A stretch of 64,000 nt of DNA from JAJEFO01 sp965214325 (GTDB taxonomy: Bacteria; Pseudomonadota; Alphaproteobacteria; Rhodobacterales; Rhodobacteraceae): NCBI GenBank assembly GCA_965214325.1, contig CBDCBG010000004.1:62001-126000 (forward strand), read 5' to 3'. This document shows, one piece after another, positions 18,869-27,035 of this stretch (position 1 is the first letter of the stretch; the number at the start of each line of letters is the position of its first letter). Made by a program: the position numbers and the translations under genes. Below the pieces are notes generated by a model. The model was not told where the DNA came from, ran no database searches, and worked only from the letters and a program-made list of their open reading frames with translations.

Positions 18869-18903
18869 TTGACAGTTTGTTTTTCGTACCAGAGAATATG
18901 CAG
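18869..18903 (+). promoter_or_regulatory. Probable promoter of the CD-NTase operon
   Basis: A consensus -35 box TTGACA (18869-18874) is followed after 17-18 bp by an AT-rich GAGAATATG segment that can serve as -10. It points into the hypothetical ORF and the CD-NTase gene and away from the divergent Xre gene, whose own start is at 18782. Confidence 0.5.
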
Positions 18904-18914
18904 CGCCAACCCAG

Positions 18915-19313
18915 ATGTCTGCGGTGTCGGCCAATCAATATGGCGCGAAACACAAGGCCAGCGCAATGATCCTACGACAGTCCGGCCGTATGCGGGGCGT
19001 GCAGAAGAGGCCGGGAACTGCGGGCACACGGTTGGCGCGGTCGAACAGAGAAGGGCGCTTGCACCGCGCGATGGTGACGGCGAAGCTGCTTACCGGACAC
19101 GAGCACGACCGAGATGCCGTGTACCGGGTCAACCATACGGTTCCGTACAACGCCTGTCCGATGGATGACACCCGTAAGATTCTCGATCTCAAGGGCTTAG
19201 GACACTCGAATGGCCGCGACCGGCCGCCGGTCTTGGAGCCCGTATTCTTCGATGCTCCAGCCGAGGAATTCACGCCCGTCTACGATTTGAATGAGGACTT
19301 TCATGACGATTGA
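18915..19313 (+). CDS. Hypothetical protein directly upstream of the CD-NTase
   Basis: A frame of up to 132 codons ending DAPAEEFTPVYDLNEDFHDD. Its TGA (19311-19313) overlaps the CD-NTase ATG by 11 bases, which suggests translational coupling. The N-terminal half is very basic and of low confidence; internal ATGs at 19071 and 19161 would give shorter proteins of 80 or 50 aa. The acidic C-terminal tail looks genuine. No family recognised. Confidence 0.4.
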   Translation: MSAVSANQYGAKHKASAMILRQSGRMRGVQKRPGTAGTRLARSNREGRLHRAMVTAKLLTGHEHDRDAVYRVNHTVPYNACPMDDTRKILDLKGLGHSNGRDRPPVLEPVFFDAPAEEFTPVYDLNEDFHDD

Positions 19314-20499
19314 CAAGAACACCTATGCGAAATTCCTGGAGAAAGTCGCGGAAGACATCGATATCCCACCCGGCAAGTACCAGCAGGCGGTCGATCGATA
19401 CAAGGCTGTCGGGCACTGGCTCGAAGAGGGCGAGTATCCCGATTGTACGGATACACCGGACATCTACCCGCAGGGGTCATTCCGACTGGGGACCGTCGTC
19501 AGGCCGATAAGAGGCGGCAAGGAGGCAGACTACGATATCGATCTCGTTTGCGAGTTGCCGATTGCGAAGGATGGGACGGATGCGCGCACGGTGAAGCGGG
19601 TGGTTGGCGACCGTCTTCGCGCGCACGACAGGTACCGCAGGATGCTTGATGACGAAGGAAAGCGGTGCTGGACGCTTGTCTATGCCGAACAGGACGGCAT
19701 CGGGTTTCACCTGGATGTCCTTCCGTCGGTTCCGGACCGCAAATGCGCGTTCGACAAGGCCATCGCGATCACCAATCGGCTGGGAACATCCTACAACTGG
19801 TCAGCCAGCAACCCGAAGGGCTATGGCGACTGGTTCGACGAAGAGAACCGGGCGGTCTTCGAGCGGGTTCTGGCGGAGCAGAAGCGCTCGATCAGGGCCA
19901 GGGCGACGACGATCTATGCGTCGGTGGACGATGTCCCCGATCAGCTGGTCCGCACGCCGTTGCAGCGGTCAATCCAGATCATGAAGCGCCACCGGGACTT
20001 GATGTTCAACGGCATGACGAACGCCGATTACGCGCCGATCTCGATGATCGTGACCACTCTGGCGGCACATCTATATATTGGGGAGCCCGATGTCTACGCG
20101 GCTCTGACAGCGATCGCCTCGAAGCTGCATGGACATGCGGGGCTTGTCGAAAACCGCATGATCGAACAGACGCTTGCTTCTTTGGGGCTCATTCAGCGTA
20201 CGCGGGACGGGAAGTGGTACATCGGCAACCCGGTCAATCCTGAGGAGAATTTTGCAGACCGCTGGCATGAGGACAACCATGCACGCGCCCGGGCGTTCTT
20301 CCGTTGGGTCGATGCACTTCAGGAAGACCTCGTGGACATCCTTGCTGAGAACCGGCTCGGCACGGCAAAGCGCCGGCTTGTTGCGGCTCTCGGCGCGTCG
20401 GCAGCGGCGAGTCACCTTGGCCTGATAACGCTGACTGAGGCCGCGGCCAGTCCTGCGCGGGTGCACATCGGGGAAGCGGCGAGGCCTTGGCGGCCCTAA
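19303..20499 (+). CDS. CD-NTase (SMODS-family oligonucleotide cyclase) of a CBASS-like system
   Basis: A 398-aa nucleotidyltransferase. The active-site GS motif is in YPQGSFRLGTVVRPI (about residues 53-67), the metal-binding pair in ADYDIDLVCEL (DxD), and the third acidic residue in FHLDVLPSV. These are the hallmarks of CD-NTases, which make cyclic di- or trinucleotide alarm signals after phage infection. A helical C-terminal domain follows (RSIQIMKRHRDLMF, SMIVTTLAAHLY). ATG 19303 is preferred over an upstream in-frame ATG at 19291. The next gene, an E2-like protein, starts at the base after the stop. Product nucleotide cannot be read from sequence. Confidence 0.88.
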   Translation: MTIDKNTYAKFLEKVAEDIDIPPGKYQQAVDRYKAVGHWLEEGEYPDCTDTPDIYPQGSFRLGTVVRPIRGGKEADYDIDLVCELPIAKDGTDARTVKRVVGDRLRAHDRYRRMLDDEGKRCWTLVYAEQDGIGFHLDVLPSVPDRKCAFDKAIAITNRLGTSYNWSASNPKGYGDWFDEENRAVFERVLAEQKRSIRARATTIYASVDDVPDQLVRTPLQRSIQIMKRHRDLMFNGMTNADYAPISMIVTTLAAHLYIGEPDVYAALTAIASKLHGHAGLVENRMIEQTLASLGLIQRTRDGKWYIGNPVNPEENFADRWHEDNHARARAFFRWVDALQEDLVDILAENRLGTAKRRLVAALGASAAASHLGLITLTEAAASPARVHIGEAARPWRP

Positions 20500-21273
20500 G
20501 TGCTGGAGGACTTGGGAGCAGAGATCGAGGAATTGCGGCGGGACTACGTGGGCCTGACGCGCTTCCGGGAAAGGGAGGATGGTCTCGTCGTGTCCGGCCC
20601 GCTGCCGTTCGAGGCGTCGAGCGACGGTCACGAGACGATTGCGGATGCTTTCGAGATCGACCTGATCGTTCCGGCAGCCTACCCGAAGGCGCTGCCTTGG
20701 GTGCTCGAAACCAGCGGCAGAATCAGGGATGACTACGAGCACGTCTACACGAACGGAAAGCTGTGTCTGGCAGTTCCGACCGAGGAGCGGCTGACATTCT
20801 GGCAAGAGCCTTGCTTACGAGGCTTTGTGACCAACCTCGTCATTCCATATTGCTATGGCTATTGCTACTGGGAACGACACGGGGTCCACCCTTTCGGCGA
20901 GCGGGAGCATGGAGGAGGGGGTATCGCGCGCTTCTACATCGACAAGCTCGGCCTCGCCGACGAGGTCCAGGCTCTGGAGGTTGCGTTTCATCTCTTTCAG
21001 TATGGCTACCGGGGGCATCATGATTGCCCGTGCGGCAGCGGATCCAAGCTGCGCGATTGTCACGGACCTGATTTGCTTGAGTTGCATCGAAGCCATACGG
21101 CGGAAACGGCGCGATTTGATCTTGTAGAGATCCTTTGCAATTGCGTGACCAAGGCGGACGACGAAAAACTGGAATTGCCCGAGCAATTGAAAGGACGAAT
21201 TTTAGGACAGTTGGAACGATCGGTTGCGGCATCCGGTTCGCAGAAGACGGATAACAAAGCAAAGCACCAGTAA
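20500..21273 (+). CDS. E2-like conjugating protein with SEC-C zinc motif, CBASS-associated
   Basis: A 257-aa protein starting with GTG at the base after the CD-NTase stop. The first 150 residues look like a prokaryotic E2: AFEIDLIVPAAYPKALPWV, then YTNGKLCLAVPTE, where the cysteine is the probable thioester residue. The C-terminal part has a SEC-C metal-binding motif (HHDCPCGSGSKLRDCHG). E2 proteins paired with a CD-NTase but no E1 define the short form of type II CBASS, in which the E2 attaches the cyclase to a target and primes it. No JAB peptidase gene is seen next to it. Confidence 0.82.
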   Translation: MLEDLGAEIEELRRDYVGLTRFREREDGLVVSGPLPFEASSDGHETIADAFEIDLIVPAAYPKALPWVLETSGRIRDDYEHVYTNGKLCLAVPTEERLTFWQEPCLRGFVTNLVIPYCYGYCYWERHGVHPFGEREHGGGGIARFYIDKLGLADEVQALEVAFHLFQYGYRGHHDCPCGSGSKLRDCHGPDLLELHRSHTAETARFDLVEILCNCVTKADDEKLELPEQLKGRILGQLERSVAASGSQKTDNKAKHQ

Positions 21274-21290
21274 CTGCAGACAGAACGCAC

Positions 21291-21419
21291 ATGGACCATC
21301 CCGAAACCTTGGCTGCCGACGCTGTCATCGCCGTCGAGGAGTTTTGCCAGGGCCGGAACCACCAAAATCCTGGGGGTCAATCCGTTGCGGAGAAGAAGGT
21401 CTCGCGATCCACCGTCTAA
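21291..21419 (+). pseudogene. Start of a third gene behind the E2 gene, probably cut by the IS
   Basis: An ATG 17 bp after the E2 stop opens a 42-codon frame (MDHPETLAADAVIAVEEFCQ...) that ends at the presumed left end of the IS1634-family element. It looks like the beginning of an operon member whose remainder was lost. No continuation was found beyond the element. Weak evidence. Confidence 0.3.
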
Positions 21420-23517
21420 ACGGAACTTCACACGGTCATTTTGCGTGCAACCCGTTGACATGAAACGGGAATCTGCGGTTCTGAGGCCCTGTAGATGGAT
21501 TTCTGTTGCCATAACCCCCGCAGGCGTGGATTCCAGCGCATCCGGCGAGCGGTCCCGAGGAGATTGAACGGGGACGCAACATTTTTTCGATTTTCCGCTT
21601 GACATCATGGGACGGGTCGGCATATGATGCCCGGAAAGTTCCCATAACGGATGCCCGCCATGGCCCTCAACATCGAATCCGTGCCCAACCAGGCAGGAAA
21701 GCCCGCAATCCTCCTCCGCCAGGCATGGCGGGAGGGAAAGCGGATCCGCAAGAGGACCGTCGCCAACCTCTCGAAGTTCCCGCCCGAGATCGTCGATGGC
21801 TTCCGGGCCGTGCTCAAGGGCGCCGTCGCCGTCAGCGACGTCGGCGACCTCATGCAGGTGGAGCGCTCACTCCTGCACGGGCATGTCGCCGCCGTCCTCG
21901 GCACCGCGCGGGACCTCGGCCTCGAGCGCATGCTCCACCGGACCCGCAGCCGCGAGCGCCAGCTGGCGCTGGCCGCCGTCGTCTCGAGGGTGCTGTCGCC
22001 CGATTCCAAGCTCGCCACCGCCCGGCGGCTGTCGCCCGAGACCGCGACGAGCAGCCTCGGCGCCCTGCTCGGGCTCGGCCCCGTCGCCGGCAACGAGGTG
22101 CTCGACATGCTCGACTGGCTGCTGAAGCGCCAGCCCTGGATCGAGAGGAGCCTGGCCAGCCGGCACCTGAAGGACGGAACGCTCATCCTGCATGACGTCT
22201 CCTCGAGCTACCTCGAGGGCACCTGCTGCCCGCTCGCGGCCTTCGGCCACAGCCGCGACGGGAAGAGGGGCAAGCGGCAGATCGTGTTCGGGATGCTCTG
22301 CGCCTCCGACGGCTGCCCGGTCGCGGTGGAGGTGTTCCCCGGAAACACCGCGGACCCGTCCACGGTGGCAAGCCAGGTGAACAGGATCCGAAAGCGCTTC
22401 GGCATCGACCGCATCGCCCTCGTGGGCGACAGGGGGATGCTGACCACGGCGCGGATCCGCGAGGACATCGAGCCGGCGGGGCTCGACTGGATCTCGGCGC
22501 TGAAGACGCAGGACATCCGCAAGCTCCTGAAGGAGGGCGCGGACGGCGCCCCGGCCCCGCTTGTGCCCGAGGCCCTGGTTCCCGACGCGGTGGCCGAGGT
22601 CACGGGCCCGGACTTCCCCGGCGAGCGGCTGATGGTCTGCATGAACCCCCGGCTGCGGCAGGAGCGGGCGCGCAAGCGTTCGGCCCTGCTCCAGGCCACC
22701 GAGGAGGCGCTGGCGGCGATCGCGAGGTCGGTGCGCTCGGGCCGGCTGAAGGGCCGGGAGGCCATCGACCGCCGGGTGGGCAGGGACGTCAACCGCCGGA
22801 AGGTCGGGAAGCACATGGAAGTCGACGTGACCGACAGGGGCGTCTCCTGGCGCAGGCGGAAGGACCGGATCGAGGCGGAGGCCAGGCTCGACGGCGTGTA
22901 CGTCATCCGCACCAGCCTGGATTCCGCCTCCATGGGCGCAACGGAGGCCGTCGAGGCGTACAAGTCGCTCGCCGGCGTGGAGCGCGCGTTCCGGAACGCG
23001 AAGAGCGACCTCCGGATCCGTCCGGTCTACGTGTACTCCCCCGACCACGTCCGCGCGCACGTGTTCCTTTGCATGCTGGCCCTGCACGTCGAATGGCACA
23101 TGCGCCGGCGCCTCGCGCCGCTCCTGTTCGAGGACGACGACCGCGCGGACGCCCGGGAACGGCGGAACTCGCCGGTGGAGAAGGCCTGGCCGTCGGAATC
23201 CGCCCGGCGGAAGGCCGCAACCAAGCGCACCGCAGACGACCTGCCCGCCCACAGCTTCCGCACCCTGCTCGACGATCTCTCGGGGATGGCGCTGAACCAG
23301 CTGCGCCTGTCGGACCATGACGCAAGCCTGCTGTCCGTCGTCACCAGGCCGACCCCGGTCCAGAAACGGGCCTTCCAGCTGCTCGGAGTGAACCCTGACC
23401 GGAACGTTCCCATAAAGATGACAGGTTGACGGGCGGCCGCAGGGCCGGAAAACCCAAGAAAACCAGCAGGTTGGTCATGGAATCCCTTTTCATATCCCCC
23501 TGAAGTTCAGTCTAAAT
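21414..23517 (+). mobile_element. IS1634-family insertion sequence (type 1)
   Basis: About 2.1 kb around a full-length transposase. Imperfect terminal repeats are visible: TCTAAACGGAACTTCA at 21414 and, on the other strand, TTTAGACTGAACTTCA reading inward from 23517. No clear target duplication was found, so the ends are approximate. Confidence 0.65.
21660..23429 (+). CDS. tnp: IS1634-family DDE transposase
   Basis: A 589-aa transposase. The N-terminal segment (LRQAWREGKRIRKRTVANLSKFPPE), the acidic catalytic stretches (LILHDVSSSYLEG, RIALVGDRGMLT) and the C-terminal VERAFRNAKSDLRIRPVYVYSPDHVRAHVFLCMLALHVEW are characteristic of the family. I prefer ATG 21660, nine bases inside the longest frame. 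Intact. It is clearly different in sequence from the two other IS1634-type copies (36877, 56865). Confidence 0.88.
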   Translation: MALNIESVPNQAGKPAILLRQAWREGKRIRKRTVANLSKFPPEIVDGFRAVLKGAVAVSDVGDLMQVERSLLHGHVAAVLGTARDLGLERMLHRTRSRERQLALAAVVSRVLSPDSKLATARRLSPETATSSLGALLGLGPVAGNEVLDMLDWLLKRQPWIERSLASRHLKDGTLILHDVSSSYLEGTCCPLAAFGHSRDGKRGKRQIVFGMLCASDGCPVAVEVFPGNTADPSTVASQVNRIRKRFGIDRIALVGDRGMLTTARIREDIEPAGLDWISALKTQDIRKLLKEGADGAPAPLVPEALVPDAVAEVTGPDFPGERLMVCMNPRLRQERARKRSALLQATEEALAAIARSVRSGRLKGREAIDRRVGRDVNRRKVGKHMEVDVTDRGVSWRRRKDRIEAEARLDGVYVIRTSLDSASMGATEAVEAYKSLAGVERAFRNAKSDLRIRPVYVYSPDHVRAHVFLCMLALHVEWHMRRRLAPLLFEDDDRADARERRNSPVEKAWPSESARRKAATKRTADDLPAHSFRTLLDDLSGMALNQLRLSDHDASLLSVVTRPTPVQKRAFQLLGVNPDRNVPIKMTG

Positions 23518-23751
23518 TATTGGTGATTCGGCACTTAGCGGGAGTCGACCCCTGCATGACTTCAAATGGCCTTGAGTTGGCGCGTCATTGCCAAAGTGTC
23601 GAATGCTGCATCCGCCATGCCGGAAAGGTGGCACCGTCCGCCCGTTGCTGCAACCATGCCACGCGGCGATTTCCCGATGATCCTGGGCGCTTCCGCGACA
23701 TGCAGTGCACAAACCCGGAATGCGCACCGCCGCTTGATTGAAAGAACGTCG
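23518..23751. other. Short region without a gene
   Basis: Nothing recognisable between the IS and the minus-strand small membrane protein gene. Confidence 0.4.
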
Positions 23752-23967
23752 CTATCCTGTTCCGGGAAAGACATACAGGCGGAGCAAGGCAAGAACGACG
23801 CCGGCGAGAAGCGCGATCAACAGGCCGTAAAGCCCTAAGTCACGCCGCGCCATGTCGGCCCTGAGCCGGTCCAGTGCGCTTTCGTATTCGGCTTGCTTGG
23901 TGTTCATGCGTTCCTCCAGGACAGCGACTTGCCGGGCCAGATCGTGGATGTCCGGGTCGTCGCTCAT
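23752..23967 (-). CDS. Small coiled-coil membrane protein
   Basis: A 71-aa protein. Residues 5-45 form a predicted coiled coil (DLARQVAVLEERMNTKQAEY, then ESALDRLRADMARRD), followed by one transmembrane helix (LYGLLIALLAGVVLALLRLYV) and a very short tail, giving an N-in single-pass protein. Such small proteins are common on alphaproteobacterial plasmids and prophages. Function unknown. The ATG at 23967 has a purine-rich stretch upstream. Confidence 0.65.
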   Translation of the reverse strand: MSDDPDIHDLARQVAVLEERMNTKQAEYESALDRLRADMARRDLGLYGLLIALLAGVVLALLRLYVFPGTG

Positions 23968-24144
23968 GTTTCAAAGGATAGGCTCGGTCGACGGCCCGGT
24001 CAATGAGTATCGCCGGTCGTGCCACGGCCAATTGGCTCTCGCGCCCGCTGACGCTGGAATCCGTCCGGATGCGGCGCCCGGGCATCGGGTTCCATTCGTC
24101 CTGATGACGGATTCTCCGCATTCGTGGCCCATGACGGGCTTTCC

Positions 24145-24285
24145 GATCATCGGTCGCCGCCATTTGCCCGGCCTGCGGCGGCACGAAGGGCTGGGAACTG
24201 AAGGGCGAGCGCTTCGTCCGCGAGTGCGTGGACTGGGGGCGCCAGACTTCCGTGACGGCGGGCACGGTGATGCACCGCAGCCACG
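24145..24285 (+). pseudogene. IS1595-type transposase fragment (zinc ribbon)
   Basis: The peptide CPACGGTKGWELKGERFVRE, followed by a segment with RQTSVTAGTVMHRS, is the N-terminal zinc-ribbon region of IS1595-family transposases. It breaks off exactly where the zeta-gene duplication begins (24285). It is a different family member from the intact one at 46983. Confidence 0.7.
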
Positions 24286-24778
24286 TTCGATGGCATGGAA
24301 GTCATCGATCCCGACGAGATTGCGCGCGGCATGAAGGCCGATGGAACCGCACCGGCGACGCGCGACGCCTTGCACAGGCGACAGGCTGCGCTTGACGAGT
24401 GCAGGACACATCTCGCGGAGACCACGCTTGCCGGGTCAGGACTTCTTCGTCACATGACGGCCGCGCGGCGGGCAGGCTACCGGGTCGTCGCACCATATGT
24501 CGGTCGCGACGCCGAACCAGGCCCTCGACCGTATCCGCAGCCGGGTCGAATTCGGCGGCCACGATGTCCCGGAAGTGGACGTGCGGCGGCGGTTTGCGCG
24601 CTCGCATGCCAATCTTCCGGATGCGATCGCGTGCGCGGACGAGGTCCATCTCCACGACAACTCCGATCCGGACCGGCCGCACCGTGTGGTCGCGATCTTT
24701 CAGGACGGAACATGGTTGATGGACGCGACCGTTCCCGACTGGGCCCTCAAGGCTCTCCCGATCATCGGCGAGGCCTAG
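24285..24778 (+). pseudogene. Zeta-toxin-like kinase remnant (copy 2)
   Basis: The second copy lacks the Walker A start. It picks up at FDGMEVIDPDEIARG, has the base missing from copy 1, but is frameshifted at about 24487 where three to four bases differ from copy 1, then resumes the C-terminal frame (ALDRIRSRVEFGGHDVPEVD) to the shared end IIGEA. It is fused to the IS1595 fragment. Confidence 0.8.
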
Positions 24779-24796
24779 CGGCGCTCGTGGCTTGAT

Positions 24797-24957
24797 CCGA
24801 GTGCTTTAGAGGTTGTCTCTGCCAACCCCGGCCTCCTGCGACGGAATCGAGGTTGTAGCGCGACGCGGCGGCGTGCAGCGGGGTGAAGTCGTCCATCCCT
24901 TGCCGCTCAGCGTCCGTATCGCCGACTCCGTCGAGTAACCGGCCCTTCAAACGGGCA
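24797..24957 (-). pseudogene. Ankyrin-repeat gene fragment (copy 2)
   Basis: The same ankyrin-like peptide DDFTPLHAAASRYNLDSVAG occurs on the minus strand as in 14440-14600. A remnant only. Confidence 0.5.
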
Positions 24958-24958
24958 T

Positions 24959-25285
24959 TTGAATGAAACTTGTCAAAGTGTAATTCCGGCGTTACAGGGA
25001 GTGGACCGGCCTGCAACGCAATCGGCGAGGCAGGGCAGGGCGCTCAAATGTTGCTTAAGGAAGGTCGAGTTTACCGGGCCGCCCGTTCGTAGCCGACCAT
25101 GACCGGCGCACACGACTTGAAGTCGCGAGGAGGGATTATGTTGGAACTCGAGGCAGGCATGAAGCGGTGCAAGGCTTCGATGCACCAGCCCTGTCGTCAT
25201 GCAAGGCCTCAGGGACATTTCCGCGTCCAGCCGGAGTCGGCCGTTCGTCCCTCATCCAGTGCGAGCGTGGCTTGATGGCCAGGAC
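24959..25285 (+). repeat. Recombinase upstream region, second copy, truncated after the start codon
   Basis: Similar to the minus strand of 6732-6412. Homology includes the AAACTTGTCAAA start, the small ORF and the ATGGC start of the recombinase, and stops within a few codons of it, where the IS6 remnant follows. Confidence 0.75.
25138..25275 (+). CDS. 45-aa conserved small protein, second copy
   Basis: MLELEAGMKRCKASMHQPCR... has exactly the same length as the frame at 6549-6412, the same strong ribosome-binding site (GAGGAGGG), and ends in TGATG over the recombinase start codon. The recombinase itself is lost here. Confidence 0.5.
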   Translation: MLELEAGMKRCKASMHQPCRHARPQGHFRVQPESAVRPSSSASVA

Positions 25286-25317
25286 GGCTCTGTTTCAAAC
25301 CTCGATCCCGGAGGTGA

Positions 25318-25815
25318 ACATTTCTTTGCCGGGCGGTCGATGAATTTGGTGACACGATTGATTTCCACCTGTCGGCGACAGGCAATGCAAAGGCGGCGAA
25401 ACGCTTCATTGGCAAGGCATTGAAGGACTTGAGAGATTGGGAGCGACCACGGGTGATCAACACGGACAAGGCCCCGACCCATGCTGTCGCCCTGGCCGAA
25501 CCGAAGGCCGAAAGCAAGTGCCCGGGCGACGTGCAGCATCGTCAGGTCGAATATTTCGACAACATCGTGGAGGCCGACCACGGGAAGCTCAAGCAGCTGG
25601 TCCGCCCGGTGCGCGGATTCAAGACGATGAAATCAGCGTACGCCACGATCAAGGGCTTCGAAGTGATGCATGCCCTGCGCAAAGGTCAATGCCGCAGCTT
25701 CAACCTGACCGGTGACATCAAAGGTGAAGTCCGCATGATTGAACGCGCCTTCGGATTGGGCCAATGCGCCCTGACCGAGGCGATGACCATGCTTGAAGAC
25801 CGTCCGGCAGCATGA
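25318..25815 (+). pseudogene. IS6-family transposase, 5'-truncated
   Basis: The frame LCRAVDEFGDTIDFHLSATG, then NAKAAKRFIGKALKDL, VINTDKAPTHAVALAE, VEYFDNIVEADHGKLKQLVR and FKTMKSAYATIKGFEVMHAL is the C-terminal two thirds of an IS6-family (IS26-like) transposase with the second Asp and the Glu of the DDE triad. The N-terminal helix-turn-helix and first part of the core are missing; a stop at 25315-25317 precedes the frame. Inactive remnant. Confidence 0.88.
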
Positions 25816-25847
25816 AAAAAGGAAAAATCCTGACTTTTTCGACCTCA

Positions 25848-26806
25848 GAGGCTGACCTAGAATGTGGAAGGCCTCCCCCAGATGTGGTATTTCCCCGCTG
25901 ACTTCCACACCAGACAGGGATGGCCGCATGGCTTGGAACGAGACCACCCGCGAGAAGTATAAGCGCAGTTCGGACCGGTATGAAAGCGATTTGACCGACG
26001 AGGAATGGCTCTTGATCGAGCCGCTTCTTCCGGCTCCGTCAAAGCTCGGACGTCACCGCACCGTCGATCTTCGGGCGGTTTTCGACGCGATCCAGTACAT
26101 GCTGGCGACGGGGTGCCAGTGGCGGGCGGTTCCCAAGTGTTTCCCGCCCTTGCGACGGTTCAGAACTACTTCTACGCATGGCGCGACGACGGCGTGCTGG
26201 AGCGCATGATGGATGCGCTGCGGGAGCGGGCGCGCATGCAGGAGGGGCGCTCCGGAGATCCGGCGGCGGCCGCGATCGACAGCCAGTCGGTGAAGACGAC
26301 GGAGATGGGCGGCCCGTCGGGATACGACGCCGGCAAGAGGATCAAGGGCAGGAAGCGCCACGCCACGGTGGACGTGGAGGGGTTCCCGATCGCGGTCCGG
26401 GTCCACGCGGCCGACGTGCAGGACCGGGACGGTGCGCCGGACGTCATCCTGGCGATGTTGGAGAAGGCGCCTGAGGTGAGGAAGCTGTGGGCGGACGGCG
26501 GCTATGCCGGACCGAAGCTGGAGGCCGCGCTGGCGGAGCACGGCCTCGGATCGATCCTGGAGATCGTCCACAGGCCCAAGGAAACAAAGGGCTTCACCGT
26601 CCTCTATCGCCGCTGGGTGGTGGAGCGGACGTTCGCCTGGCTGTCGTGGTGCCGGCGCCTGGCGAAGGACGTGGAGCGGACCTTGGCGAGTTCCCTGGCC
26701 TGGGTCCAACTGGCCGCGTGCCGGTTCCTGATGCGACGGGTGGCGCGAGGGATAACGTCATGAATTACAATAATATAATCAAATCAAGGACTTATGATTC
26801 AGCCTC
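25848..26806 (+). mobile_element. IS5-family insertion sequence
   Basis: About 0.96 kb. The ends share GAGGCTGA in inverted orientation (25848-25855 and 26799-26806), with a possible TCA target duplication on each side. It encodes a transposase in two overlapping frames. Confidence 0.7.
25928..26763 (+). CDS. tnp: IS5-family transposase in two frames
   Basis: The first frame (25928-26209) carries the N-terminal part (LTDEEWLLIEPLLP, RAVFDAIQYMLATGCQWRAV), the second (open to 26763) the DDE part (VQNYFYAWRDDGVLERMM, AIDSQSVKTTEMGG, GKRIKGRKRHATVD, LWADGGYAGP, FTVLYRRWVVERTFAWLSWCRR). The switch must occur at about 26140-26155 (GTTTCCCGCCC). Some IS5 elements of the IS427 group use a programmed frameshift to make the full protein, so this may be functional rather than broken. 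It could also be a single-base error. Confidence 0.8.
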
Positions 26807-26945
26807 TCAGACCAGATTTGCAACAGAGCCATTGTTAGTTCGTGCGAGGGAATGAGGCCCGTCGGTTGAACACCGGTAACCCTCCGGGGCTGCAGGCGGG
26901 TTCGTTTGCAAACAGCAACAAGACAACGAGATCTATCCTGCCTGC

Positions 26946-26959
26946 GCGCTTAAGTGCTC
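26946..26959. promoter_or_regulatory. Candidate HipB operator 1
   Basis: GCGCTTAAGTGCTC is repeated with two changes at 27022-27035. HipB-type repressors bind paired palindromic operators of about this size in their own promoter. Confidence 0.5.
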
Positions 26960-26995
26960 CTTATTGGGCTTACGGTGCCCTCAAGAGCAAAATTC

Positions 26996-27024
26996 TTGAC
27001 AAGGAAGGAAATCTTGGATATGCG
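26996..27024 (+). promoter_or_regulatory. hipBA promoter
   Basis: TTGACA (26996-27001), 17-bp spacer, TATGCG (27019-27024). The -10 overlaps operator 2 and transcription would begin only a few bases before the hipB ATG at 27036, so the message may be nearly leaderless. Confidence 0.5.
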
Positions 27025-27035
27025 CTTAAGAGCAC
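27022..27035. promoter_or_regulatory. Candidate HipB operator 2
   Basis: GCGCTTAAGAGCAC, partner of 26946-26959, overlaps the -10 box and touches the hipB start codon, suiting autorepression. Confidence 0.5.

Larger units (their letters stand above)
24285..24957 (+). repeat. Direct repeat A2 (partner of 13934-14600)
   Basis: Near-identical to 13934-14600, with scattered substitutions and separate indels, consistent with an old duplication. Confidence 0.9.

Noticed and set aside
21867..23318. 483-codon minus-strand frame in the IS1634-family element
   Set aside because: Shadow of the transposase on the plus strand, without start signal or motif.
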